A DNA stretch of 64,000 nucleotides from CAZWSX01 sp964636985 (lineage in GTDB: Bacteria; Planctomycetota; Planctomycetia; Pirellulales; Pirellulaceae). Both the position numbers and the translations under genes were made by a program. Location of the stretch: contig CAZWSX010000010.1 of assembly GCA_964636985.1 (NCBI GenBank), positions 162,775-226,774 of the forward strand, written 5' to 3'. Below the pieces are notes generated by a model. It saw only the letters and a list, made by a program, of their open reading frames with translations. It ran no database searches and had not been told where the DNA came from. Positions 43,397-53,645 of the stretch are shown here, piece after piece (the first letter of the stretch is position 1; each line of letters opens with the position of its first letter).

Positions 43397-46300
43397 TCGC
43401 GCGCCATTCGCCATCGCGTTCTCTTTTACCGACCGGTTTAACGAACTGGTTCGTTTTGTCTGGCTTGGTTATTTCGGCGATGGTTTCCGTTACGTGCGGA
43501 GAGGAAACCATTGTTTATCGGCGGGAGCGAACGCCGTATTCGTTGTTGGACCAACAGGTTCAGCAGATCCGCAAGTTGAGACCTTCGCTGGAATACTTCC
43601 CGCTCGAGCGAGAGAAGTTCGACCGGCTCATCAAAGAATTGCAATCGCGGACGCCAGCCGAAGCGGCTCCAGGTGCGGGCTTTGCCAGTGGTGAATACCG
43701 CGCGCACTTCAATGGAACGCGGCTTGTCGATGGCAAGGCCAGGCTCTTGATGCGGCGTCCCAACGCCGCGGGCGGTGCGCCAGCCGAGGCGCACCAGGTG
43801 GAGGCGGTAACAAGCCGGGCCATTTCGTTCGACGATTGTTCGCTTGCGATTCGCGATGCCGTTTGGGAGTTGGACCCACCCGTCAAGCCGTTCTTCGGGA
43901 GCGATCAGAACGACCGATGGATGCTGGTTGCCGATCGCGATGCGCCGCTCGTCTTCGATTGGTCGGCGCTTCCTGGCGATAGCTCGCGCGGCGAGCCCGT
44001 TTTCGACCTCAGCGTTCCTGTTGCCGCAGTCCATACCCTGACCCTCTCAGCGCCGAGTGGATGGCGGCTGGACGCGTCGCGGGGAGTGGTTGAGCCGTTG
44101 CGAATCGATTCGGCCGAGGCCGATCACGACCTGGCATGGCGGATTCAACTACCGGGCGACGGCAAGACGGCGCTCACCTTTCGCCGCATCGAAGCCCGGT
44201 TGGAAGCGGAACAAAACACGTTTCTTTACGAGGAAACGTCCTACAGCGTGACTCACGGAGTTACCGAGTTCGCCTCGAAGTGGACTTTGGATGCTCTCGG
44301 CGGACCGCTGTCGGAAATGCGATTTGGCATTCCGCGCGGGCTGCAAGTCGTGGCGGTGCGTCAGGATAAGGAGCCAATCCCCTTTTCTGTCGAGCCCAAC
44401 GGTGAAACGCCGGAATCGACACTCGTCATTCGCCCGTCGGCAGCGTGGATCGGCAAAGATCGGGCTTTTGTGGTCGAAGGTCGTGCTCGGACATCGCTGG
44501 GCTCCAACCAACATCTTCCACGTTTTATTCCAGCCGTAGGACAGTGGCAGGTTGGTTTGCGGTCCGTTCGATTCGACGACACGCTTGCGGTCCGGCGTTT
44601 TGTGGTAACCGACGGACTCCAAACGGCCATCACGGGAAATGCTCCCAGCCCTGAAGGCTCGGCAACGGGGACGAGGCAGGTTCAATGTTTTGCACCCACG
44701 ACCGACGTCACCTACTGGGCCGATGTGCGAAACGCCAACCCGCGCCTCGATTTGACAACCGCCGTGCGACTGACCAACGAGCAGTGGACGGCGCAGTCGA
44801 TCGTCTCGTGGTCGGCATCGAATGCAAGTTCGGATCTAGTCGACGGAACCGTTGATTTGCGATTGCGATCACCTTGGGTGGTCGATTCGATCCGCTCCGA
44901 ACCGGAAGACGCGCTGGAGGACTGGGAGCGGGTAGACGTCGATCCAGCCGGTAGTTCGTCGATTCGCTTGCGCTGGCGGCGAGGTGCGGAAAACCGTTCC
45001 CGATCGTTGACGATTCAATCGCGCCGCCCGCGAGGGGCCGAAGAGATCTTCAACCAAGAGATTCTGGTTCCCGTGTACGACGCCCGGCAGGGGATTGCGT
45101 CGTCGTACGTGGTGGTCACGACGGATAGCGGCTTTGGATCGCTGCGATGGGTTTCGGGCGAAAACGCTCGTCGGGTTGAGGCAACCGTCGCTCCTGATGC
45201 CATTCGAAAACTGACCGAGTCCGTATCGGCGGGGTCTTCGGCGATGATTGTGGCAACCCAATCGCCGGCCGATTTTCGTATTGCTCGACTGCCGGTGACG
45301 AGCCGCTTTTCGGCGAGTATTGCGGTAGAAGGCCGCTTCGACGACCGCGTGTGGCGACAGGCCGCAGATATTCGCATTGTGCCCGAGGGGTCGGGCCTGA
45401 AGCGGCTCCTGGTTCAGGCCTCGCCGTCGACCGGCGGAAAAATCGATTGGACGCTCGTTGGCGGCGGCGACTTGGAAGCACGAGTGGTCGATTCCGGTAC
45501 CGCTTCGCGGGACACGGAATTTTGGGAGCTGACGCTTGCGAGCGCGTCGGACGTTCCCTTTGTTGTGCGTGGCGAATGGTCGGGGCGCGCGAGCCAGGGT
45601 CCGCCAGGCGAGGTTGCTGCCGAAGGCGATCTGCTCAAGGAAACGGTCCGGCCCCCGTTACTGAGTTGCCCGCAGGCGGCCACGCAAACCGGGACGGCCT
45701 CAATTCTGGAACCGTTTGGCGGGAGCGTCGCGATTGCCGAAGGGGGCGCGGGATTTGTTCCAGAGCTTGATTTGCCTGCCTCGTCGGAGGAGCGGGGACT
45801 TCGGCGCCGGCTGTTTCGCTACGAACCAGCGGCAAGTCCGGCATGGTCTGTTTCTCTCAACGGCGGCGCGGAACGTTGGCAGCCGATCCTGCATCGCGCG
45901 GAACTGCACATCTGGTCGACCGGCGAATCGATGGTGAGAAATGTACTGGCGTGCGAAGTCGAGCCGCGCGGCGGCGCCCCGTTTGTTGTCACGCTTCCGC
46001 CCGGTGCAAAATGCGAGAGCATCCTGCTGGATGAGCGCTCGCTGCCGATCGAATCGGTAGTCGATCAGGGCCAGATTGAGGTTTCGCTACCGGCTTCGGA
46101 GCGGCGGGCCTTTGTGGCAGTTGTCTTTCGTTCGCTCGACCAGATTGGGACGCGGATTGTCCCCAAGCGCCAGCTTTGGCCGACATTCGCGAGTCCTGCG
46201 ATTCGCCGCGACTTAGAGGTCCATTGGCCGCCAAGCCGCGACGTACAGGCGTGGTCGTCACGCCCGTGGGAAATCGATTGGACGCTCGATCGAGTCGGGC

Positions 46301-49300
46301 AGTCGCTATTTGGCGCGTTGTGGCGCAGTCCGCTGGGAGCCATTTCAAACGAGTCAGCGCCGAAGCGCGGCAAGGACGGATTCTGGCCCGATTCGATTCG
46401 GGAGTTGATCACTATCGATCGCATTTCGCCGACCAACTTGCCTCGCTATGCCGATGTCGCTTCCAACGAGACGTGGCACCGCTTGCGTCGCACCGGGACC
46501 CAAGCGATCGAGCCTCGCGTGGTGGTTATGGATCGGGGTGTCCGCTTCGCACTCTTAGCAGCGCTGTTCTTAGGCGCGACATTGGCAGCCCGATGGTTTG
46601 CTTCGCGCGGCGTGCGGATGTTTGTGATGACAGGCGTGGTGGCGGTCAGCCTTGCCTTTGTCATCGAAAGCGTGTTGCCCGGAACTGGATTCCTGGTTTT
46701 CCTCGGAGCTTGCTTTGGCGGGAGTTGGGGGCTGCTGGGTGGAATGCCGCTCACGGCGGGACAGCATCGGCCCCTGGTCAACCCTCTGGTGGCGCAGACC
46801 GTGACGGTGATGGCGGCCTTACTGGCCACACTGGTGGCCTATGGGCAATTGCCCGATGCTGCAAGTGAGACGGAAATCTTTGTGGTGTTCGATCCCATCG
46901 ACGACGAAGGCAAGCCGTACGAAGACCACATCCAAGTGCCCCGACAGCTCCTCAAACTATTGAACGCGCGTGCGAAGCAGCCGAATTCGACTGAGATTCC
47001 GTGGTTGCTGGTCGGTGCCAAGTACCGGTTGCGAATCGAAGGGAGCGAACTGCGCGAGATGGTCTCGCTATTCGAGTTCGAGACCTTCAAAGACCGCACC
47101 GAAATTCGCTTGCCCCTCTCACGACGCGAATGGCTGCTTGCTCCGGATGCCGTCCGGATAAACGGGCAGCGCGTTGTTCCTTTTTGGAACGACAACGGAA
47201 CGCATCTTCAACTCGCGGCGCCGGGGAAAGGTTTGCTACGTTTGGAAATCGTTTCCAAACCTGCGACGGTGGTGAGCGGGGACACGATCGGGTTGTCTCT
47301 ATCCGTTCCCCCCTGCCCTATGAGCGAAGTCCATGTTTCGGCCCCGTTGCGAGAGCTGTCGCAAGTTTATCGCGACGATCGATCCGCCGACCTCTATGCC
47401 GATCGGGAAGGTCCGGTTGCGGTGTTTCGGTTCCCCAAATCTTCGCGGCTCGCTCTGCATTGGACGAAGTCATCCATCGTGGGGCGAAAGTCGTACGACC
47501 AACTAACCTTTCTCGACGTCCGGCCGGGATCGTGCCGAGTGCAAACGCAATGGCTGGTGAAGGCTGTCGACGTTCCGTTCAAAGAGGTCCGAATTCGCTT
47601 CGACGGCAACCTTGCCTGGCTCCCTCGAACGAAAATCGACGACGAATCGACGGTGGAACTCGATCGCGCGACAAGAACGTTGATCTGGCGATTCAAGCGG
47701 CCAATGACCGAAGCGGTGATCACTTCGTCGTGGTTGCTTCCCAAGGCGCGAGGCACCGGCACTGTGGTGATACCTCCGTTCACCATCGAACAAGGGCAGA
47801 TGACGCGCTACTGGACGGGGGTCCGTGTTCCGACCAACGTTGATGCTCGTCCCTTGCGAGAGAGCGCATCCATCGATGTGGATACCTTCGGTAAGGCTTG
47901 GAAGGAGAGCCCCCCTTCGCTGGATGCGGCGTACGATCTGGGGGATGGGGCTGGGACTGTCACCTTCACGGTGAGTCGGCGAACTCCCAACACCACGCAA
48001 GCCGTGCGAACGCGCATGGAGTTAACCAGCCTGGCGACGCGGTTGAAGTGGGAAGCGACGCTGTCGAACTTGGGGCCTGGGGTCTATCAATACGAATTGG
48101 CAGTCCCCGTTGGCTTTGTTCTGCAATCAGCACGGGTCATCGAAGGCTCGGCGGAACGCCCTAGTCGATTCTTCCCGGTCGAGCCCGGACGCGCGACGTT
48201 GCAACTCACCACGTCGGCAGGCAGTACGCAGCGACTTCAGATCGAAGGATGGGTTCCTCCCAGCGGCGAAGCACCAGCGGGGCTTCCGAGAATCCGCGTC
48301 TTAGGAGCGACTGTCACTTCGGAACGAGTCGAGATCACCCGTTCGCCAAAGGTAATGGCCAAGATGGGGCCGATCTTGGTCTATCGAGAAATCGATCAAA
48401 ACAATGTCGACGCCGCGCTGGATGACACGGGGCTTCGGCAAGTGGCGACCTACGAATACGATTCCGATCTTGATGGTCCGATGGTCGATCAGCCGCTGAT
48501 CCAAGCGGTGGTGACTCAGAACCGGGCCGACGCGGAAGCCAAAGGAAAGCTCAGCGTGTCGCCGGAAGGGGCCCGCTGGAACGCGTCGCTGGAATTGGAC
48601 GTTAAGGCACTTAAGGACCCGCTTGAAGAAATCGCTTTCGAGACCTCTTCGGTCTGGCAGGGGCCATTCGTCACGGAACCGCCCGCCAGAATTGTTCGCG
48701 AAACAACAGGCGATGAACGCCGGCAGCGCGTGCGCGTGATTTTCGAGCGGCCGCTCAAAGGAGAAGGGAAATGGCGTATCACCGGACCGTTGGTTCCGCA
48801 GGCGGGTGACACTTTCTCCGTTCCGGCGACCTCGATCGTGGGGATTCCCACGGCGGCGCTCGAGGTGGTGTTGCCGCTCCAAAGTCGCGGACGAAAGATC
48901 GATTGGAACTTGAGCGGGCTGCAAGTCTCTCCCACGGAGTCCGGCAACGAACTGCTTTGTCGTGTGATTTCGCCCGACTTTGTCGCCAAGATTCGCTCGT
49001 CCGACGAGCGCGAGCCGCAGCTAGTCGCACCTTGCACGATTGCTTCGATGACGGCTGTCGACTCTCAAAAGATGCTCGTCGTCGCCGCTCTTCTCCTGCA
49101 GCCTGATCGGCGGCGCGAGGTCCTCATCGACTTGCCGAAGGGAGCGGACTTGCTGAGCGTCCACCTTAACTCGATGGCCACACCCATCGTGATGGAGGGA
49201 GATCGTCTTCGCGTGGCGTTCGATACGCCATGGCTCTCGCAAACGGTGGTCGTGCGATATCTTGTTTCTCGCTCGGATGAACCTTCGAGCGCCGTGGCCC

Positions 49301-50046
49301 GCGTCTCGGACACAGAAGCGACCTATACGTACGTGCGATTGGGGCGGCGGGTGGCTGCCGACGCGAAGTTGGTCTCGGTTCCCGAGACGGAAGCGGCCCA
49401 GACGTGGCTAGCAGCCATTGCCGATGGTATCTCGGCCGCGTCCGATCGCGCGGTGAACCAGGGAGGCAATACGGAATTGGGAACATGGGCCGGGTGGCTG
49501 GCAACGGAACTCGACGCCGTTGAGCCAGTCCGCCGCAATGCTTCGCTCAACGCGAACGGGACCCGCGCCACAACGGTTGGCGATATTGCGGCCCAGCGAA
49601 TCCAGATCGAACAGGCTCTTCGCACTTTAGTATCGAACGATCGTGCGGTTGCGGTGGTCGATGCTCCCGCCTGGTCGCTGGTGAGCGACACCAGCGACGA
49701 GAAGTCGATCTGGTATCGGATTCAACCGACGAGCCAAGCGGAAACCAACCCCATCCAGTGGACGCGGTGGCTGTCGTCGCCTGCGGTATTTTGGCTGTTG
49801 TGGGGGATGACGGCGCTCCTTCTGGTAGGTATCGGTCGAACGGCCTTCTTTGCGCGAGTGCTTCAGCGATGGCCGCTGGGGGTGCTCGCGACAGTCGGCT
49901 TGCTGTTGACCATCGTCGTTCAACCGCCCGCGATTGGCTGGGGAATCGCCGCGGTGGCAGCATTGGCTGGCCTACGTTCGTCGCTTAGTGGCTCGCAGTG
50001 GGCGGTCCAGCATGGCCGGCCTGTGCAACCGATGGGCGGAAGGTAG
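43393..50046 (+). CDS. Giant-protein operon, protein 2: exported multi-domain membrane protein (2217 residues)
   Basis: The ATG at 43393 overlaps the preceding TGA (ATGA), so translation is coupled. An N-terminal membrane segment (about 17-35, LTNWFVLSGLVISAMVSVTCG) implies export. Residues about 36-1045 form a beta-rich half starting with a helix (EREKFDRLIKELQ). Residues about 1048-1155 contain several membrane helices (FALLAALFLGATLAARW, FVMTGVVAVSLAFVIESVLPGTGFLVFLGACFGG). A second beta-rich half follows (about 1160-2125), opening with VPRQLLKLLNARAKQ and AKYRLRIEGSELREM. About 2130-2205 is a second membrane-helix block. No catalytic motif is seen. It is one of the longest open frames in the window and is uninterrupted. 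Function is unknown; envelope assembly or surface structure is a guess. Confidence 0.82.
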   Translation: MIARHSPSRSLLPTGLTNWFVLSGLVISAMVSVTCGEETIVYRRERTPYSLLDQQVQQIRKLRPSLEYFPLEREKFDRLIKELQSRTPAEAAPGAGFASGEYRAHFNGTRLVDGKARLLMRRPNAAGGAPAEAHQVEAVTSRAISFDDCSLAIRDAVWELDPPVKPFFGSDQNDRWMLVADRDAPLVFDWSALPGDSSRGEPVFDLSVPVAAVHTLTLSAPSGWRLDASRGVVEPLRIDSAEADHDLAWRIQLPGDGKTALTFRRIEARLEAEQNTFLYEETSYSVTHGVTEFASKWTLDALGGPLSEMRFGIPRGLQVVAVRQDKEPIPFSVEPNGETPESTLVIRPSAAWIGKDRAFVVEGRARTSLGSNQHLPRFIPAVGQWQVGLRSVRFDDTLAVRRFVVTDGLQTAITGNAPSPEGSATGTRQVQCFAPTTDVTYWADVRNANPRLDLTTAVRLTNEQWTAQSIVSWSASNASSDLVDGTVDLRLRSPWVVDSIRSEPEDALEDWERVDVDPAGSSSIRLRWRRGAENRSRSLTIQSRRPRGAEEIFNQEILVPVYDARQGIASSYVVVTTDSGFGSLRWVSGENARRVEATVAPDAIRKLTESVSAGSSAMIVATQSPADFRIARLPVTSRFSASIAVEGRFDDRVWRQAADIRIVPEGSGLKRLLVQASPSTGGKIDWTLVGGGDLEARVVDSGTASRDTEFWELTLASASDVPFVVRGEWSGRASQGPPGEVAAEGDLLKETVRPPLLSCPQAATQTGTASILEPFGGSVAIAEGGAGFVPELDLPASSEERGLRRRLFRYEPAASPAWSVSLNGGAERWQPILHRAELHIWSTGESMVRNVLACEVEPRGGAPFVVTLPPGAKCESILLDERSLPIESVVDQGQIEVSLPASERRAFVAVVFRSLDQIGTRIVPKRQLWPTFASPAIRRDLEVHWPPSRDVQAWSSRPWEIDWTLDRVGQSLFGALWRSPLGAISNESAPKRGKDGFWPDSIRELITIDRISPTNLPRYADVASNETWHRLRRTGTQAIEPRVVVMDRGVRFALLAALFLGATLAARWFASRGVRMFVMTGVVAVSLAFVIESVLPGTGFLVFLGACFGGSWGLLGGMPLTAGQHRPLVNPLVAQTVTVMAALLATLVAYGQLPDAASETEIFVVFDPIDDEGKPYEDHIQVPRQLLKLLNARAKQPNSTEIPWLLVGAKYRLRIEGSELREMVSLFEFETFKDRTEIRLPLSRREWLLAPDAVRINGQRVVPFWNDNGTHLQLAAPGKGLLRLEIVSKPATVVSGDTIGLSLSVPPCPMSEVHVSAPLRELSQVYRDDRSADLYADREGPVAVFRFPKSSRLALHWTKSSIVGRKSYDQLTFLDVRPGSCRVQTQWLVKAVDVPFKEVRIRFDGNLAWLPRTKIDDESTVELDRATRTLIWRFKRPMTEAVITSSWLLPKARGTGTVVIPPFTIEQGQMTRYWTGVRVPTNVDARPLRESASIDVDTFGKAWKESPPSLDAAYDLGDGAGTVTFTVSRRTPNTTQAVRTRMELTSLATRLKWEATLSNLGPGVYQYELAVPVGFVLQSARVIEGSAERPSRFFPVEPGRATLQLTTSAGSTQRLQIEGWVPPSGEAPAGLPRIRVLGATVTSERVEITRSPKVMAKMGPILVYREIDQNNVDAALDDTGLRQVATYEYDSDLDGPMVDQPLIQAVVTQNRADAEAKGKLSVSPEGARWNASLELDVKALKDPLEEIAFETSSVWQGPFVTEPPARIVRETTGDERRQRVRVIFERPLKGEGKWRITGPLVPQAGDTFSVPATSIVGIPTAALEVVLPLQSRGRKIDWNLSGLQVSPTESGNELLCRVISPDFVAKIRSSDEREPQLVAPCTIASMTAVDSQKMLVVAALLLQPDRRREVLIDLPKGADLLSVHLNSMATPIVMEGDRLRVAFDTPWLSQTVVVRYLVSRSDEPSSAVARVSDTEATYTYVRLGRRVAADAKLVSVPETEAAQTWLAAIADGISAASDRAVNQGGNTELGTWAGWLATELDAVEPVRRNASLNANGTRATTVGDIAAQRIQIEQALRTLVSNDRAVAVVDAPAWSLVSDTSDEKSIWYRIQPTSQAETNPIQWTRWLSSPAVFWLLWGMTALLLVGIGRTAFFARVLQRWPLGVLATVGLLLTIVVQPPAIGWGIAAVAALAGLRSSLSGSQWAVQHGRPVQPMGGR

Positions 50047-50069
50047 TTTGTCTTGTGAGTAGGCTGAAC

Positions 50070-51392
50070 ATGGCAACTCGCGAGACGGGGCGACTTCGGT
50101 GCGCCGTGATTGGTGCCGGGCCAAGCGGCCTGGCTGCCGCCAGGAACTTTAGCGCTATCGGCGCCGACGTGGCCGTCTTCGAGCGGCATTGCGACCTGGG
50201 CGGAAACTGGTGCCTTGGGTCGCCGCACAGCAGTGTCCTGCCCTCGACGCATTTGATCTCGTCGAAGCGGATTACGGAGTTCACGGATTTCCCAATGCCT
50301 CACGACTGGCCTGCGTACCCGCGGCAGTCGCAGGTGATGGAGTATTTTCGCAGCTATGCCGAGCGATTCGACCTGGCGAAGCTGATTCACTTTGGAACGA
50401 AGGTTGTTCGCGCCGAGCCTAAGACCAGTGGTTGGTCGCTCGAAATCGCCAGCGCCCAAGGCGGCGAATCATCGCGAGCAGAATTCGACGTTCTGGTGGT
50501 CGCCAGCGGACATCACTGGGATCCCTTGTGGCCGGACATGGCGCGAGAGTTTCAAGGTGAGAAACTGCACGCCCAACAGTACAAAGCTCCAGGCCAGCTG
50601 GTTGGCAAACGCGTGTTGGTGATAGGGGGCGGCAACAGTGGCTGCGATATTGCCGTGGAGGCGAGCACCGTTGCGGCGTCGGTGACTCTCAGCCTGCGTC
50701 GCGGTTATCACTTCTTGCCGAAGTTTTTGTTCGGCAAGCCAGCCGACGAGTGCGCCCAGCGGCTTCATCGGTGGAGACTTCCTTTGACAATGCGGAGATG
50801 GGTGGCATCGGCGGTGTTGTATGCCGCGGTAGGGCCGCTCGCACGATATGGATTGCCGTCGCCCGACCATCGGCTGTTCGAAACCCATCCGATTGTGAAC
50901 TCGCAACTGCTGTATCACGTGGGTCACGGGCGGATCGCAGTCGCCGGCGACGTAAAGGGTTTTCGAGGTCATTCGGCCCTCTTTGCCGATGGAAGCGAGC
51001 GAGAGTTCGATACCGTTGTCTTCGCGACCGGCTACCAGATCACGATGCCGTTTCTCGATCGATCGTGGTGGCAGGATAACGCAGGGCGGCTGATTCTGCA
51101 TTTGAATGCCTTTCACCCGCAGCGTGACGATTTGGTTTTTGCGGGGCTGGTTCAGCCCGACGGCGGGATCTGGTGCCTTTCGGATTTGCAGACCAAAATC
51201 GCAGCCGCGTATTGGAAGGCGAAGAGAGCGAACTTGCCGAGCGCGCAGTGGTTTTCTCGACAACGGGAACAGGGGCGGGTGGAAGTTTCGGGCGGGATTC
51301 GCTACGTCGCATCTCCACGACACCTTCTGGAAGTGCAATACTACGACTACCGGCGTCGCCTTGAAGAAATCTTGCGACGCATCTCCGCTTAA
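50070..51392 (+). CDS. Flavin-containing monooxygenase (class B)
   Basis: The product has 440 residues from the ATG at 50070. It has the FAD Rossmann motif VIGAGPSGLAAARNF, the FMO signature FQGEKLHAQQYKAPG (FxGxxxHxxxY), the NADPH motif RVLVIGGGNSGCDIAVEA, and a TVVFATGYQI motif near the C-terminus. This set marks an N-hydroxylating or Baeyer-Villiger type class B monooxygenase. The substrate is unknown and no biosynthetic cluster adjoins it. It follows the giant gene by 23 bases, but its function does not point to a link. Confidence 0.9.
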   Translation: MATRETGRLRCAVIGAGPSGLAAARNFSAIGADVAVFERHCDLGGNWCLGSPHSSVLPSTHLISSKRITEFTDFPMPHDWPAYPRQSQVMEYFRSYAERFDLAKLIHFGTKVVRAEPKTSGWSLEIASAQGGESSRAEFDVLVVASGHHWDPLWPDMAREFQGEKLHAQQYKAPGQLVGKRVLVIGGGNSGCDIAVEASTVAASVTLSLRRGYHFLPKFLFGKPADECAQRLHRWRLPLTMRRWVASAVLYAAVGPLARYGLPSPDHRLFETHPIVNSQLLYHVGHGRIAVAGDVKGFRGHSALFADGSEREFDTVVFATGYQITMPFLDRSWWQDNAGRLILHLNAFHPQRDDLVFAGLVQPDGGIWCLSDLQTKIAAAYWKAKRANLPSAQWFSRQREQGRVEVSGGIRYVASPRHLLEVQYYDYRRRLEEILRRISA

Positions 51393-51412
51393 CCTTTTTC
51401 AGTTCGCCGAGT

Positions 51413-51799
51413 ATGAACGATGTGATCATGGCAGCGCCGGCCATTTCCATTTGTCCGGCGTGCGGGGCGTTCGTCCGCGACATCTGGCCGGGTTGCCTTA
51501 TCTGCGGCGTGGATCGGAAGGGGCAACCGCTCGACCCGGCGGTCGCCGGCCCCGCTATCGAGCGGCAATTCCCCGGTGCTGCTAACGAAACGGAGTTGCG
51601 GGACCGGCCTGGGATGGTGCTCGCCGCCGTGTTCGGAGCGATGATGTTTTTGGGAATCCCGCTCATTTGGACGTGCCGCGGATTTTCGACCCCGGCCAAA
51701 GTCTTTTGGACCATTGCGACGCTTGTTTACTCGGCCGTTATCTTCTATGGCGTTTGGTGCGTGATGCTGTGGTCGTACCATCGAGTCGGGGGCGTCTAG
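51413..51799 (+). CDS. Zinc-ribbon membrane protein, about 128 residues
   Basis: ICPACGAFV and CLICGVD form a likely zinc ribbon (Cys pairs about 14/17 and 28/31). A linker then leads to two membrane helices (MVLAAVFGAMMFLGIPLIWTC and VFWTIATLVYSAVIFYGVWCVM). I do not recognise the family. It sits 20 bases after the monooxygenase stop and could be co-expressed. Confidence 0.65.
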   Translation: MNDVIMAAPAISICPACGAFVRDIWPGCLICGVDRKGQPLDPAVAGPAIERQFPGAANETELRDRPGMVLAAVFGAMMFLGIPLIWTCRGFSTPAKVFWTIATLVYSAVIFYGVWCVMLWSYHRVGGV

Positions 51800-51995
51800 A
51801 CAACGCCGAGTGGTGTTTGCACTTGCCCCGAGGCATGGGATTCTTTAACGATTGTGTACGAGTTCAACGAGCCAAACGATTGTTCTCGATTGGCGTTCTC
51901 GCATTGCCGTTTCCAAAAGATGACGCGATGGTCTCGGGTAGACGGCTCGAGAACAAATGGGCGAAATGCAGGGTGTGTGACGCTGAGATTTTGAC

Positions 51996-53627
51996 ATGTT
52001 CTACCTGTTGAACAAACATGTGACCGCTAATGCGAAGCGAATTCGCGCGATCACAGCTTTCGTTGCTGTCGTTGGCATCGCATCCGCTTCCAGCATCACC
52101 AGCTTTGCCGACAAGCCTGTCGTGGGAGACGCCAGCAGGAGTTCGCCGGCAAGCCCACGTTCGACGTCGAACGTTGCTTCGCTCGAAGAAGCACTGGACG
52201 ATATCCGGCCGGAACAATTGATGCGGCACGTGAACACGTTGGCCGACGACACGTTGGAAGGCCGCGCCGCCGGAAGCCGTGGCGGACGCGCGGCGGCGAA
52301 TTACGTGGTCAGCGAGCTGCGCCGCATCGGCGTGGCGCCGTTGGGAGACAACGGTTCGTTCGTGCAAGACTTTCGCCAGTCGATGCGGAACATCATTGCC
52401 GTGATCGAAGGGAGCGACCCGCGGCTGAAGAGCGAGGCGCTGGTGCTTGGTGCCCACTACGACCACGTCGGTTACGGGACACAGAAGAACAGCTTTGGTC
52501 CGCTGGGATTGATTCACAACGGCGCCGACGACAATGCCAGCGGCACGGCGGGGCTCATCGAGTTGGCCGAGGCGATCCAATCGCTGAAGAAAAAACCACG
52601 GCGAACGATCATCCTCGCTTTTTGGGACGGCGAGGAGGACGGGCTCCACGGCTCCAAGCACTGGCTGGCACATCCAACGTGGCCGCTTAACAAGGTCATC
52701 GGCAACATCAACATCGATATGATCGGCCGTCTAGGCGATGCCACCACGGGCCGAAAGAATCTCGAGGTTCACGGTTCCCGTTCGGCGGCTGGATTCCGGC
52801 AATGGTTCTGCGAGGTCAACGAACGGTCGCAGTTGCCGCTGGAGTTCCCCTGGAAACTGCAAGCGGACAGCGACCACTGGGAGTTCTACAGTCGCGGCAT
52901 TCCCACGGTGATGGTGCACACGGGGCTGCACAAGGAATACCACCGGCCATCCGATGATACGCATCTGATCAACCAGAAAGGGTTGACGGATGTCACGCGA
53001 TTTATCCTCGATTTGGCCGTCTCGTGGGCGGACATGGATCAGCCTTTCGCGTTTCGCGAGAAGTCGCGCACGGAGAGCGAACCGCATCAAATCGCGTTCG
53101 AAAGCAAGACGCGACCTGCGCCGCGTTTAGGGCTTCGCTGGCAAGCCGTTGCGCGGCCGACGATCGAGTTGTTGGTGGAGAGTGTCGTCGCGGGATCGCC
53201 TGCTTCTAAGGCGGGGTTGCAACCGGGAGATCGAATCCGCACATTTGGCGGCGAACCACTCGAAGGGGACGCCGATATGAAGGCGAGGGTGGCGGCAGCG
53301 GGGCAGACCATCGACCTTGGATTTATCCGCGGAGGAATCGCTCAAACGGCACGCGTCACGCTCGCCGGTTCACCGTTGCGGTGGGGTTTTTCCTGGCGGT
53401 TTGACGACGCCGAACCAGAGTCTCTGTACGTGACTCACGTCGTCGCCGGAAGCATCGCCGAGCAGGCTGATATCAAGCCGGGCGATCGGATTGGGGTTTC
53501 CTCTGAAGATTCACCTCGCTCGTCTGGCGAGTGGAATGAGTGCCTTTCCCAGAATCTTGATGAACTCACGCTCGTTGTGGAACGATCCGGACGGACTGCG
53601 GAAAAAAGGCTGGTCCGCCCCGAATAG
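51996..53627 (+). CDS. M28 family exported metallopeptidase with two PDZ domains
   Basis: The product has 543 residues. A signal peptide (about 17-38) precedes an M28 zinc aminopeptidase domain: His154 and Asp156 in GAHYDHVG, the bridging Asp in NGADDNASGTAG (about 176-184), catalytic Glu in FWDGEEDGLHG, Asp in NINIDMIGR, and the last ligand in MVHTGLHKEYHRPSDD. Two PDZ domains follow: about 375-450 (VVAGSPASKAGLQPGDRIRTFGGEPL) and about 460-535 (VVAGSIAEQADIKPGDRIG). PDZ domains probably recruit peptide ends. It is an extracytoplasmic peptidase. It faces rlmN tail to tail. Confidence 0.92.
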   Translation: MFYLLNKHVTANAKRIRAITAFVAVVGIASASSITSFADKPVVGDASRSSPASPRSTSNVASLEEALDDIRPEQLMRHVNTLADDTLEGRAAGSRGGRAAANYVVSELRRIGVAPLGDNGSFVQDFRQSMRNIIAVIEGSDPRLKSEALVLGAHYDHVGYGTQKNSFGPLGLIHNGADDNASGTAGLIELAEAIQSLKKKPRRTIILAFWDGEEDGLHGSKHWLAHPTWPLNKVIGNINIDMIGRLGDATTGRKNLEVHGSRSAAGFRQWFCEVNERSQLPLEFPWKLQADSDHWEFYSRGIPTVMVHTGLHKEYHRPSDDTHLINQKGLTDVTRFILDLAVSWADMDQPFAFREKSRTESEPHQIAFESKTRPAPRLGLRWQAVARPTIELLVESVVAGSPASKAGLQPGDRIRTFGGEPLEGDADMKARVAAAGQTIDLGFIRGGIAQTARVTLAGSPLRWGFSWRFDDAEPESLYVTHVVAGSIAEQADIKPGDRIGVSSEDSPRSSGEWNECLSQNLDELTLVVERSGRTAEKRLVRPE

Positions 53628-53645
53628 CGGTTAGACGAATAGCCG

